Of a stretch of 64,000 nt of DNA, positions 33,096 to 43,227 are shown piece by piece. The DNA is from Anisus vortex (lineage: Eukaryota > Mollusca > Gastropoda > Planorbidae): assembly GCA_949126835.1 (NCBI GenBank), contig OX421505.1, positions 9,191,783 to 9,255,782 on the forward strand, given 5' to 3'. A program made the position numbers and the translations under genes. The notes under the pieces are model-generated. The model did no database searches and had not been told where the DNA came from. It was given only the letters and a program-made list of their open reading frames with translations. Each line of letters starts with the position of its first letter. Position 1 is the first letter of the stretch.

Positions 33096-33581
33096 TTTGC
33101 TCCAGCCTATAAATAACCATTTTACAACTGTTACTTCTCCAGGCTCTGAAGGTAAGTTAGTTAATGTAAGCCATTATAAAATTACTGTACCAGTCAATTT
33201 ATCACAACTTATCTCAGATCCTCTGGTTGTCAACCCAGCTGTAGTTTTAAAACTAGTTAATATGAACCAACTACATATCATTTTTACTCTAGTTGCTATG
33301 CTAAAGACTGCATAATATATTCAAAAATATTTGGTGTATACCAAATGTTTGAATTGACTATAGTTTAGTATTTGTAAGATTTCTTTTAATTTTAATCTCT
33401 TTTTTTGTTTATTACAAATGTCTCTTACGAGTGCCAGATATGTGGCATGCTTTTAAAAGTAAAGGTCTCCGTCTTTAATCACATGAACAAACACATTAGA
33501 AACGGGCATGTCGACAAAAATCTTTCCCCATTCTTAATTGAAATATCTGAACTAACCCAGGCATCTAAATATATATATTAA
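33096..33581 (+). pseudogene. possible C2H2 zinc-finger exons (copy B)
   Basis: After ccttgcag at 33095 a short segment (LLQPINNHFTTVTSPGSE) ends at G|gtaagt (33151). At 33432 the frame reads CQICGMLLKVKVSVFNHMNK then H, a C-x2-C-x12-H-x3-H finger, and stops at 33581. The phases of these two pieces do not fit simply, so their splicing to each other is unproven. They could be exons of the same zinc-finger gene or element family as the exons at 2005 and 34690. Confidence 0.4.
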
Positions 33582-34012
33582 CCCACAATGGGTGAATGTA
33601 AGCTTGTCTGTAGGCATGAATGGGTGAATGTAGGCATGAACGAGTTGATGTATGCTTGTTCTCAAATCATGTCTTCAGTGAAGTATGTCTGATTCAGAAC
33701 TGTTAATTTTAAATCAATAAAAGTATGCCCAATTTTATGCACATACATATATTCCGCTTTGAAAATATTTATGATAAATAGATACTATAACAAGCACAGA
33801 ATAAAAATTCTTATTACCTTAGTTTCACTTTCAAAATGAAAAGGTAGCCTATAGGACCGTAATTTTATGTATGGGTAAAAGTTGTCTCCAACGTCTATTA
33901 GACGAGGGGGTGTCAGTGTCAAACTAAAAAACAGATGGGACAAATTATGAATCACCCTTAAGGTTGAGCCTAAACTGAATAAATAATTAGTAAAAGTTGA
34001 AAACTTATCCTT

Positions 34013-34255
34013 TAAAACAAAAAATCAATAGATAGATTACTTGATTAAAACAAAAAATCAATAGATAGATTACTTGATTACTGTAAAGACAATTACTGTA
34101 AAGACAAATGTCCACACACTATGTCCACAAATCAATAGATAGATTACTTGATTACTGTAAAGACAAATGTCCACACACTATGTCCACAAATCAATAGATA
34201 GATTACTAGATTACTGTAAAGACAAATGTCCACACACTATGTTCACACACTATGC
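34013..34255. repeat. tandem repeat cluster (33-bp and ~59-bp units)
   Basis: Two copies of a 33-bp unit (aaaacaaaaaatcaatagat...) grade into about three copies of a 59-bp unit carrying actgtaaagacaaatgtcca and the same aatcaatagatagattact core. The rest of 33582-34012 is AT-rich with no assignable gene. Confidence 0.85.
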
Positions 34256-34265
34256 TTATTGACTC

Positions 34266-34672
34266 GTGACGCAAAGCTTTTGCATTGGAGAATTAAAATA
34301 TTTAGAATGAAGGACAGAAAATTAACTTTCAATAAAGCAGTTGAAATAGCGGTCGAATCAGAAGGTCGAATCAGAAGAGGCCGCAAAGTGTGCAAAAAAC
34401 AGTGCTACAAGAAATGTCTGTAAATAAAGTAACCAGGTATGCAGGTGGCAAGCAAAAGATAGAGACTGTATCTAGACCACAAGGAAATGATTATCATGTG
34501 TCAGCATGTGGAAGATGTGGAGGAAAGGGCCATACAGGAAACAGATACAGAAATATGATATGCCACAATTGCCAAAAAAAGGGGCATCTAGAGCGAGTAT
34601 GTCTGCTTAAGACAGAACATACACAGAAACAGAAGCAAAGTTACAAATCATTAACAGTAACTTGTGTAGTTT
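34266..34672 (+). pseudogene. Ty3-like Gag C-terminus with zinc knuckle
   Basis: The frame encodes KLTFNKAVEIAVESEGRIRR, then after a frame change CGRCGGKGHTGNRYR (a knuckle whose last Cys is lost) and CHNCQKKGHLERVC (C-x2-C-x4-H-x4-C). That is the nucleocapsid end of a Ty3/gypsy Gag, which packages RNA. It differs from the knuckle-less Gag at 25.3 kb, so a second LTR element contributed here. No pol follows. Confidence 0.75.
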
Positions 34673-34689
34673 AATGTGTCGCTTTCTAG

Positions 34690-34801
34690 CCGGCTCTGCC
34701 CTCCCCAACTACAAATTTTGTGTGCACTGTACCAGGGTGTAATAAATATTTTCAAACACGCAAAACGCTGTCCAATCACAAAAGGACTCATAAAAATAAA
34801 G
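34690..34801 (+). CDS. single C2H2 zinc-finger exon (copy C)
   Basis: An exon of 112 bp is bounded by gctttctag and G|gtaacc. It encodes 37 residues with one finger, CTVPGCNKYFQTRKTLSNHK then RTH (C-x4-C-x12-H-x3-H). It shares the acceptor context, the first two codons (CCG GCT) and the finger form with the exon at 2005. This copy is fully open with both splice sites. The neighbouring exons are not identified, so it may be live, or part of a repeated zinc-finger gene or a zinc-finger-bearing YR element like the one at 9.8 kb. Confidence 0.5.
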
Positions 34802-34949
34802 GTAACCAGATTGTTGTAGATTAAGATTACTATCATTACTATCCTCTGATCAAAGGGAATTAACTCGTGTAAATTCAGTTGAAAAATTAGATGCAAGAGT
34901 TAAAAGGGCAAATGTTCAAACATGTCTTTCTACATCGTAGTTAGTTCTG

Positions 34950-35265
34950 GGGAAATTGCATGCTAGCTTTAAGTCTTGAGATCCACGAGAAAAATTAGTA
35001 GGGAGAAAAATTAGTAGGGATCGAGTGATCATGTGACGAGAGACGAATATTTTAGTTAACTTCTAGATCTTGTCTGAACAAGACGTATATGAAAATGTGT
35101 GTACTTATAATATGGACTTAGTCTTTGTGAAAATGTTTCTCCAAGATGAAATTATATTTGTATTTCTGACGTAAAGGATTTATATTTGTATGTGATTAAA
35201 TTAATATGCTGCAAATTGGAGTTACTTCATTTTATTATACACCAGATATATTGTAGGCCTAAAGT
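34950..35265 (+). repeat. LTR-like sequence
   Basis: Frame-free DNA whose end (gtgattaaattaatatgctgca near 35190) resembles the ends near 3.77 kb and 15.45 kb. A 17-bp direct duplication (gagaaaaattagtaggg) lies at 34988-35021. I infer an LTR remnant; no element ends are proven. Confidence 0.3.
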
Positions 35266-35399
35266 AGTCTCATGTGCATGGGGATTATCATTGGGGCTGC
35301 CATCTTTGACAAAGTTGTCTGTGGAAGTCTAGGTCATAAAATTATTTAATTTTTGTTTCTTTACACTAAAAAAAGTTTGGCGAATCACACGAGGGTACA

Positions 35400-38300
35400 C
35401 ACAAAAAGGGTTAGGCTTTTTGTTTCACTGATGTTATGAAAGATGTTATTCAGAGTGTGAATTATATTCTTTTAATTCTAACTATTTATACTCCACCTGA
35501 GAACTCCCCATATGCCCAACCTGATTTTTTTAATATCCTAGAGAAAGAAATTACTAATAAAAAAAAAATTTGTAATAATATAATAATTATGGGAGACTTC
35601 AATGCGCATACTAAGGAAGCAGTAGATTACATTTAAAAAGATATAACTAACTCACGCGAGCTGTATGTGGATATATGTACACAATCAGAAGAATTACTTT
35701 AAAAAAAATGAAATGCCACTTACACGAAAAAACGTAGATACCAATGCAATGAATAACTGGGGAAGGAAATGAATTGACATGTGCAAGAATACTAATGTTG
35801 TAATAGTGAATGGAAGAAAGTGAGTAATATCATAGAAACCCACTACTACGTTTAGCACGGTAATCGACGATATTCTGGTAGATAATAGCACGGTAATCGA
35901 CGATATTCTGGTAGATAATAGCACGGTAATCGACGATATTCTGGTAGATAATAGCATTTTTCATAAACTAAATAATATAACAATTCATGATTTTGACTAT
36001 TTATTTTCAGACATTCACTGCCTGATATCATGCGAATATGAGGTTGCTGTGGTAGATAGGGCAAGTAATGTTAGGACAAACTAAGTGCGTGCCGGGCAAG
36101 TAATGTTAGGACAAACTAAGTGCGTGCCAAAGTTTGACATAGTAAAATCCTGGGACTCGTCTAAAGTTCAAAATTATATCAAAAACGTGGAAATAATAAA
36201 TAAAGCTAGTATTATCTTTAGACTTGATAGGCTAATAGAAATAAACAATTTAAAAAACCTAAATATAAATTACAAACAAGAAATAAACATCATAGTCGAG
36301 GAGATAAATAATACTTTAATACAAGCAGCAATAAAAACGTTTGGCATAAAAAGGTGTCAAAATGTTAATAACAATAAAAAGAATAGTAAACCATGGTTTA
36401 CAAGTAAATGTAGACAAAAGCAAAGATTATATTTTAAAGCCAGAAGAATTAACAGTCTTTTTAAAACTAAAAGTTCCCTAGCAAGATTAAAATTACACAG
36501 TAGACTTTATAAGCTCGAAATGAATTCTGCCATAAGTAGACACGAAAATAAAATGAGAAATAAAATAAGTTAAAGGGAAAGAACCCAAGAGAATAATGGC
36601 GTATCCTTAAGGACAAGAATAGGAAAGACGATTATAACGAAATAAGTATAGACGAACTATATAATTTCTTTAAGTCACAAAACAAAGCTTCACAAGAGTG
36701 TGACTCCAACACAATACAACCTGAACTAAACACTACTGACCTTGACACGTCAAGGCTCAATGGAGACATAACACACGATGAGGCTTTGTCAGCAATAAAC
36801 AAAACAAAAAATAATAAAAGTTGTGGACATGTTAATATTTTTAATGAGTATATAAAAAGCACCAAGTTAATAATGATACCTATTTATGTAAAACTTTTTT
36901 ATGTCATTTTCAAGTTTGGAATTTTCCCTGAGAGTTGGTCACTGGGGATTATATGCCCTATATACAAAAACAAAGGTAGCAAAACGAAACCTGAACATTT
37001 CAGACCAATTTCTTTACTACCATGTTTAGGAAAAGTGTTTTCATCTATTTTAAACTCTTTGAATGGAAATATTTCTTGAGGAAAATAATCTGTTAAATGA
37101 AAACCAATTGGGATTTCGGCATGGTTTCTCAACAACCGAATCGGCGTTTATCTTGTACGCTCTAAACTTTTTTATAAAAAAATAAGAGGCCGGTTGTTTT
37201 GTGCTTTCATTGATCTTAAAAGAGCTTTTCCGTCTATCCAAAGAAGATTACTATGGAACAAAATTCTAGAAATAGGGATAGATGGACTCTTTTTAAATTG
37301 CATACAAGCTTTATATAGCGACATTAAATCATCAGTGAGATTAAATAAAACTCTATCACCGACATTTAATTGCGAGGCAGGCTTGAGGGAAGGCGAACAC
37401 CTGAGCACTCTCCTATTCTCTTTTATAAATGACAGATATTTTTTTAAAACAAAATGGCTCAAATGGTTTAAGCCTCAAATCTGAAAACAACGTAGAAGTA
37501 TTAAAGCTGTTTACATTACTTTATGCAGATGACACCACACTCTTTGCTAACTCATCAAAAGAATTACAGAATAATCTAAATATTTACAACCAACTACTGT
37601 AAAGAGAATTCTCTAAATATTAATGAGGACAAGACTAAAATAATGATATTTGGCAGAAAAGAATCACACATTTGTACTAAATGGTAAAACTATAGAAATA
37701 GTATCTAAATTTAAATATCTGGGGATAATTTTTGCATCTAATGGGTCCTTCCTAGAACACAGAAAATACTGCAAGATTAAAGGCACAAACGCAATGTATA
37801 GCCTACTCAGAAAGTGCCATATACTAAATCTGCCTATAGATAGCCAAATTGATTTATTTGACCAGACAGTACTTCCAATTCTCATCTATGGATGCGAGAT
37901 ATGGGGTATGGAACTATGTGACATGTTAGAGCATATCAGACTACGTTATTTTAAAATGATTTTAAAACTTAATACAAAAACCCCTAATTATGTAGTTTTT
38001 TGTGAAACTGGCAAATTTAATACAAGCTCAATAATTTAAAAAAGAATGTTAAACTTTTGGATCAAAATAGCCACTGGCAAATTAAATTGAATATCTAGAA
38101 TAATTTACAATTTACTAATAAAAGAAAACCTATTTGAAAAATGTAAATTAGATCATTTAGGCCTTGGCTATATGTGGTTAGAGCAACACACACTTGACAT
38201 TCAATTTTCAAAAACAATAATGAACACAAAAATTCCACCTTTTTTAAATAAATTGTCTTTTAAAGATGCCTTATCAATCCTTAAAATTAGAACTAGTAAT

Positions 38301-39011
38301 AATTATTTCCCTGCTGAAACGGGATGCTACACCGGTCTAGATTATGAATCTAGGTTATGTCCCTTTTGTGCAAATGCAATAGGTGATGCTTACCATTATT
38401 TACTTGAATGTGAACAATTTGATAGCCATAGAAAAAAATACCTTAAAAAATATTTCTATAATAGACCAAATATAGAAAAAATTTCGGAACTGTTAAATTT
38501 AAGATCCTTTAAGGTATTAAAAAACTTTAGTATTTTTGCAAAAGAACTCTTGTCTGCATTTAAAAAATATGTACACGAATTAACCATCTAAGCATTTTCT
38601 AAAAAACAGTAATAATAATGCAGGTATGTCTTTGTAAAAGAGCAAATATTAAACGGTGCGATATAATAAAATACTTAGTCGAAAGTATTGAAATTATTTA
38701 TACAAGTGTGGGTATGTATATGCTTCCATTAAATTTACATTCTGTCATTATGTTAATGTGTCCTAGTAATTAAATATATAATTAAGAAGAAAATAATATT
38801 GATCATCTTCTTTCAAAGGGATGTTTAATGAATAGTACCCTTTATATCTATTTATGAGATTTTAGGTTACTCGAATAAATGTGGAATACCTATTGTAAAA
38901 AAAATGTGTATGAGAGTAGCTGTTGGTAGTTATTTTATCATTTAACGTTTGATGTATGTTAATTAATCAATTGTACAATGTATTTATGAATTATTATCTT
39001 TTGACTGCCTT
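35400..39011 (+). pseudogene. second LINE (APE-RT with C-terminal zinc motif), broken
   Basis: Endonuclease part: LTIYTPPENSPYAQPDFFN and IIMGDFNAHT (about 35590). RT part: LGIICPIYKNKGSK, FRPISLLPCLGKVF, FCAFIDLKRAFPSIQRRLLW (motif A), LREGEHLSTLLFSFIND (motif B), LLYADDTTLFANS (motif C, about 37517). Thumb: SKFKYLGIIFASNG ... LPILIYGCEIWG. It ends with CPFCANAIGDAYHYLLEC (38356-38412), a Cys/His motif typical of some I/Nimb-like LINEs. The clade is my inference. Many frameshifts are present. A 33-bp unit is tripled in the endonuclease (35854-35952). The 3' untranslated region is interrupted at 39024 by the next LINE and seems to resume at 43082. Confidence 0.8.
35854..35952 (+). repeat. 33-bp x 3 in-frame tandem repeat in LINE endonuclease
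   Basis: Three perfect copies of a unit beginning agcacggtaatcgacgatat encode STVIDDILVDN three times. One copy is the expected state (an Asp-containing C-terminal endonuclease strand). Confidence 0.95.
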
Positions 39012-39675
39012 TATTGTACCTATGGTTTTAAAGGTTGTTATCGCCGGGGGTGGTAGTGGGGATAAGCTCCCACTTCCTACAAAATGCTCCCACTGGCATG
39101 CGTCTCAAATAGCCTCTGACAACTAAGTCCAGCTCCTGGCCTTCCCGAGTGGCTTAGCTACTAAGCCCGGCAAAACCGTTTCTACTAACAGGAGAAGGGG
39201 CATGGGCGTTCCACTGGCGCCTCAAAACCAGTCGCTTCGGGCAGATGGGGCTCATTAACCTTGGATGGTAGCCTATCTAGGAGAAGGATACTCTGACTCC
39301 AAACCACCGCTGCCTTGCGGCTTACCCCTTCATGGGAAAGGCTAAGGGAGTAAACCCTGACAAAAAATCAGGAGCTGGAGTCCCTAAGGCGGTTTGACTT
39401 TGTATCGTCATCACCGGCAACTCCTGCAGCGCATCTGAAGCCAAGATGTATCGACTCTGTCGCTCCCTTGGATCCGTCAGCTGCGAGGAGAGGGGGGGCC
39501 TGCTGCATGGGCACCAGCTGGCTCTCCATATTATTTTGCCCAGGCACTGTAGCTCAACTGGAGAGGTCACTCCAGCGTCATCGCAAGATGCCGACTCAAC
39601 ACGGGAGGGGGCAGTTACCGGTTATAAGCTCGTCCGATTGGCGAAGGAAACGAGCGCCAGGGGTCCCCTTCGACG

Positions 39676-42600
39676 GTGGGAGAGGTCATCGTACCTCAAT
39701 GGATGGCTACCGCCCGCCTCAAGCTGGGCAGCCCCCAGCCAGTTAGGTGTCGTCTCGCCATGGCTTACCTGCCCCACTGGGTGCGTGGGGATCAGAGAGG
39801 CATCTCTCAAAAAGTGGGCCAAAAAACAACCGCACCAGGCAACTCAAAAACAAGAAAGAAGCATCCAGCTCTTCGTTTTGCTAGCTGGAACGTCAGGACC
39901 ATGTGTCCCAGCCTCACCCCAAACCCCCAACAAATAGACGATGCAAGAAAGACTGCCGTTATTGATAGGGAACTTTCGCGACTCAACGTTGACATTGCCG
40001 CTCTGCAGGAGACCCGGCTGGCTGACAACGGTACCATCAGGGAAGCCAACTACACCTTTTATTGGCAAGGGAAGTCTCCGGACAAACCAAGACAGCACGG
40101 CGTCGGCTTTGCTGTGAGAAACACGCTTGTCAGCTCCACAGAGCCTCCCACAACAGGCACAGATAGACTACTCTCCCTCCGGTTGTCAACCTCTTCTGGC
40201 CCAGTCAATATCTTCAGTGTGTACGCCCCAACCCTCCACTCTACCGATGAGGATAAAGATCAGTTCTACCAAGCCCTAGATGAAGCGATATCCAAGATAT
40301 CCAGCACTGAGAGCCTTTACCTTCTTGGAGACTTCAATGCAAGAGTAGGAGCTGACCAAAAAGCCTGGCCCACATGCCTCGGAAACTTTGGAAGGGGAAA
40401 GATAAATGAAAATGGTCAGAGACTGCTTGAGCTCTCGTGTCATCACGGACTGTGCGTGACCAACACCTTCTTCAAGTGCAAAGAAATACACCAGGTGTCG
40501 TGGAGACACCCTCGCTCTCGCCACTGGCATCAACTTGATCTTGTCCTTACTAGAAGATCGGACATTGGCAGCGTCCTCCTCACACGTAGTTACCATAGTG
40601 CAGACTGCGACACGGACCACGCCCTCGTGGCGAGCAAGGTGCGCCTAACGCCGAAGAAGTTGCACCACTCAAAGAAGAAGGGCCGCCCACGCATCAACAC
40701 CAGCTGTGTCAGAAACCCCGAGAAAACCCAACAGCTCATTAGCATACTCGACGGTGCCCTCAAAGTGGAAACAGCTGATGACACCAACTCCAAGTGGCCA
40801 CGCCTCCGCGACGCCATGTACAACGCAGCCATCACTGTTTACGGGAAGAAAGAGCGGAAGAATGCTGACTGGTACGAGGCCCATTGGGAGGAAATGGAAC
40901 CCGTGACAGAGGCTAAGCGGAAAGCCCTTCTGGCCTACAAGGCTAAGCCTAGCGCCAGTACACTACAAGCTCTACGGACTGCCAGGAGCAAAGCCCAGCA
41001 GACTGCCCGTCATTGTGCCAACACCTACTGGCTGAATATCTGTAACAGCATACAGACAGCTGCCGATACAGGCAACGCAAGAGGGATGTACGAGGGCATC
41101 AAGAAGGCAATAGGTCCAACCCCCTCTAAGACAGCCCCCCTCAAGTCCAAAACAGGCGAGGTTATCACCGATCCGGAAAGGCAGATGCAGAGGTGGGTAG
41201 AGCATTACCTCGAACTGTACGCAACGCAGAACACTGTAACAGACTCCGCTCTCAGAGCGATGTCAGACCTGCCGGTCATGGAGGAGCTTGACACTCCACC
41301 CACTTTGGATGAGCTCAGCAAGGCCATCGACCGTCTCGCCTGCGGTAAAGCACCTGGGAGCGACGGAATCCCACCAGAAGTACTAAAGAGCGGGAAACCA
41401 GCCCTGCTACAGCAACTTCACGACCTCCTATGCCTTTGCTGGGAACAGGGTTACATTCCACAAGATATGAGAGACGCTAACATCATCACTTTGTACAAAA
41501 ACAAAGGTGACAGGAGCGACTGTAACAACTATCGGGGCATCTCCCTCCTCAGTATCGTTGGTAAAGCGTTCGCCCGCGTCATCCTTAACCGCCTGCAGAC
41601 CCTCGCTTCACGCATCTACCCAGAGTCACAGTGTGGCTTCAGGGCTGGTCGATCAACGGTTGACATGATCTTCTCACTACGCCAGCTCCAGGAGAAGTGT
41701 CAGGAACAGCAGATGCCACTCTATATAGCCTTCATCGACCTCACAAAGGCATTTGATCTGGTCAGCCGTGGCGGACTATTCAGCTTGCTGCAGAAGATCG
41801 GATGTCCCCCACACCTGCTTGCGGTGGTCAGGTCCTTCCATGACAACATGCACAGCACTGTCTGCTACAATGGCGCAACCTCCAAGGAATTCCCAGTCAG
41901 CAGCGGAGTAAAGCAGGGCTGCGTCCTCGCGCCTACACTCTTCGGCATCTTTTTCTCCATGCTCCTCCAACACGCCTTCAAGGACTGCAGCGAGGGTGTT
42001 TTCATTCACACACGGTCTGATGGCAAGCTCTACAACATAGCGCGCCTTCGTGCCAAGACCAAAGTCACAAAGGTCCTCATTCGAGAGATGCTCTTCGCTG
42101 ATGATGCAGCCTTGACATCACACACAGAAGACGGACTCCAGCAGCTCGTCACTTGCTTCTCCCAAGCATGCAAGGAGTTCGGCCTGACTGTAAGCCTGAA
42201 AAAGACAAACGTCATGGCTCAGGGTACGGAGACCCCTCCAAACATTGTCATCGATGGACACACCTTGGAGGTGGTCGAGAACTACACCTACCTCGGATCC
42301 ATTATCTCCAGTTCACAGTCCATCGACTTGGAGATCAACAGCAGGATCGCCAGGGCAGCCACAGTCATGGCCCAACTAAAACAGCGAGTGTGGGACAACT
42401 CCAGCCTCACCGAGAGGACCAGACTGCGCGTCTATCACGCCTGCGTACTCAGCACTCTCCTGTATGGCTGTGAGTCATGGACCACCTACGCGAGGCACGA
42501 GAAGAAACTCAACAGCTTCCATATGAGGTGCCTACGGAGAATACTGCAGATCAAGTGGCAGGATAGGGTCTCCAACACAGAGGTGCTGGAGAGAGCCAAC

Positions 42601-43029
42601 ACGAGCAGCCTTCACGCTGTGCTCAGTGAGAAACGCCTCAGGTGGCTCGGCCATGTGAAAAGGATGAATGCAGGTCGCATTCCTAAAGACCTCCTCTATG
42701 GAGAACTGGTCGAAGGCCACCGGAAGATAGGGCGCCCAAAACTGCGATTCAAGGACCTTTGCAAAAGAGACCTGAATGAGAGCTCAATTGACCTTGACAC
42801 ATGGGAATGCCAAGCTTCTGACCGACCAACCTGGAGGCTCGCAGTCAGGCGTGGCACATCCCGCGCAGAAACTGGGCGCATGGAAGCTGCCATCCAGAAA
42901 AGAGCGAGGCGGAAGGTTCCTTTACAACAGCCATCCACCTTCAAATGCCTGAAGTGCGGCAGGGATTGCCACTCCCGAGTTGGCCTCCACAGCCATTCTC
43001 GGCGGTGCAGCTGGTCACCTTTGCCGTGA
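39676..43029 (+). CDS. intact LINE endonuclease / reverse transcriptase, 1117 aa
   Basis: Single protein with, in order: a basic lead; an APE endonuclease (FASWNVRTM at about residue 70, DIAALQETRL, LLGDFNARVG, CDTDHALV ending the fold near residue 310); a linker rich in Lys/Glu; and the RT with ACGKAPGSDGIPPEVL, NNYRGISLLS, YIAFIDLTKAFDLV (motif A, about residue 690), SSGVKQGCVLAPTLF (motif B), MLFADDAAL (motif C, about residue 805) and VVENYTYLGSIIS (thumb). The C-terminus has CLKCGRDCHSRVGLHSHSRR then C, a Cys/His nucleic-acid binding motif. All catalytic residues expected for nicking and target-primed reverse transcription are present. The RT style is RTE-like; I do not assign a formal clade. 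An earlier in-frame ATG is not evident, so the start at 39676 is the longest option. Confidence 0.9.
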   Translation: MGEVIVPQWMATARLKLGSPQPVRCRLAMAYLPHWVRGDQRGISQKVGQKTTAPGNSKTRKKHPALRFASWNVRTMCPSLTPNPQQIDDARKTAVIDRELSRLNVDIAALQETRLADNGTIREANYTFYWQGKSPDKPRQHGVGFAVRNTLVSSTEPPTTGTDRLLSLRLSTSSGPVNIFSVYAPTLHSTDEDKDQFYQALDEAISKISSTESLYLLGDFNARVGADQKAWPTCLGNFGRGKINENGQRLLELSCHHGLCVTNTFFKCKEIHQVSWRHPRSRHWHQLDLVLTRRSDIGSVLLTRSYHSADCDTDHALVASKVRLTPKKLHHSKKKGRPRINTSCVRNPEKTQQLISILDGALKVETADDTNSKWPRLRDAMYNAAITVYGKKERKNADWYEAHWEEMEPVTEAKRKALLAYKAKPSASTLQALRTARSKAQQTARHCANTYWLNICNSIQTAADTGNARGMYEGIKKAIGPTPSKTAPLKSKTGEVITDPERQMQRWVEHYLELYATQNTVTDSALRAMSDLPVMEELDTPPTLDELSKAIDRLACGKAPGSDGIPPEVLKSGKPALLQQLHDLLCLCWEQGYIPQDMRDANIITLYKNKGDRSDCNNYRGISLLSIVGKAFARVILNRLQTLASRIYPESQCGFRAGRSTVDMIFSLRQLQEKCQEQQMPLYIAFIDLTKAFDLVSRGGLFSLLQKIGCPPHLLAVVRSFHDNMHSTVCYNGATSKEFPVSSGVKQGCVLAPTLFGIFFSMLLQHAFKDCSEGVFIHTRSDGKLYNIARLRAKTKVTKVLIREMLFADDAALTSHTEDGLQQLVTCFSQACKEFGLTVSLKKTNVMAQGTETPPNIVIDGHTLEVVENYTYLGSIISSSQSIDLEINSRIARAATVMAQLKQRVWDNSSLTERTRLRVYHACVLSTLLYGCESWTTYARHEKKLNSFHMRCLRRILQIKWQDRVSNTEVLERANTSSLHAVLSEKRLRWLGHVKRMNAGRIPKDLLYGELVEGHRKIGRPKLRFKDLCKRDLNESSIDLDTWECQASDRPTWRLAVRRGTSRAETGRMEAAIQKRARRKVPLQQPSTFKCLKCGRDCHSRVGLHSHSRRCSWSPLP

Positions 43030-43040
43030 AGCTACACCAT

Positions 43041-43055
43041 CGTCTCTTGGAGACG
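43041..43055 (+). other. 3'-terminal hairpin of the intact LINE
   Basis: CGTCTC and GAGACG form a perfect 6-bp stem around TTG, 13 bp before the element ends. A stem at the RNA 3' end is a plausible recognition signal for the element's own RT. That role is inferred. Confidence 0.6.
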
Positions 43056-43081
43056 GACGGATGCCGACTATTGTACCTATG

Positions 43082-43190
43082 TACTATGTGGCAAAATAAA
43101 ACATTGTTCCTTGTTCACGCTCGTGGACTGAACCATCGGCCAAGATTGGTGGCGACAACACAGAGTACTAAATTATGTAACTGTAACCAA
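43082..43190 (+). other. probable 3' tail of the second LINE after the insertion
   Basis: Directly after the target duplication the sequence tactatgtggcaaaataaaac contains a polyadenylation-type signal. It reads like the continuation of the LINE 3' untranslated region interrupted at 39024. The exact end is not defined. Confidence 0.45.
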
Positions 43191-43227
43191 GGATAGAAAA
43201 AACTGGTATCAGACTATCTTTAATAAT

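Larger units (their letters stand above)
39025..43068 (+). mobile_element. complete LINE with intact ORF and 13-bp target duplication
   Basis: The element is flanked by TATTGTACCTATG on both sides (39012-39024 and 43069-43081). It has a GC-rich 5' leader of about 650 bp, one uninterrupted 1117-codon ORF, and a short 3' end with a perfect hairpin CGTCTC-TTG-GAGACG (43041-43055) followed by gacggatgcc. It is inserted in the 3' tail of the preceding LINE in the same orientation. No frameshift or stop is seen, so it is the youngest-looking autonomous element of the window. Confidence 0.8.

Noticed and set aside
39446..39937. Alternative 163-residue ORF overlapping the start of the intact LINE ORF
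   Set aside because: Considered as an ORF1. It has no coiled coil, knuckle or RRM and overlaps the 1117-residue frame in another phase, so it is most likely a shadow in GC-rich leader DNA.
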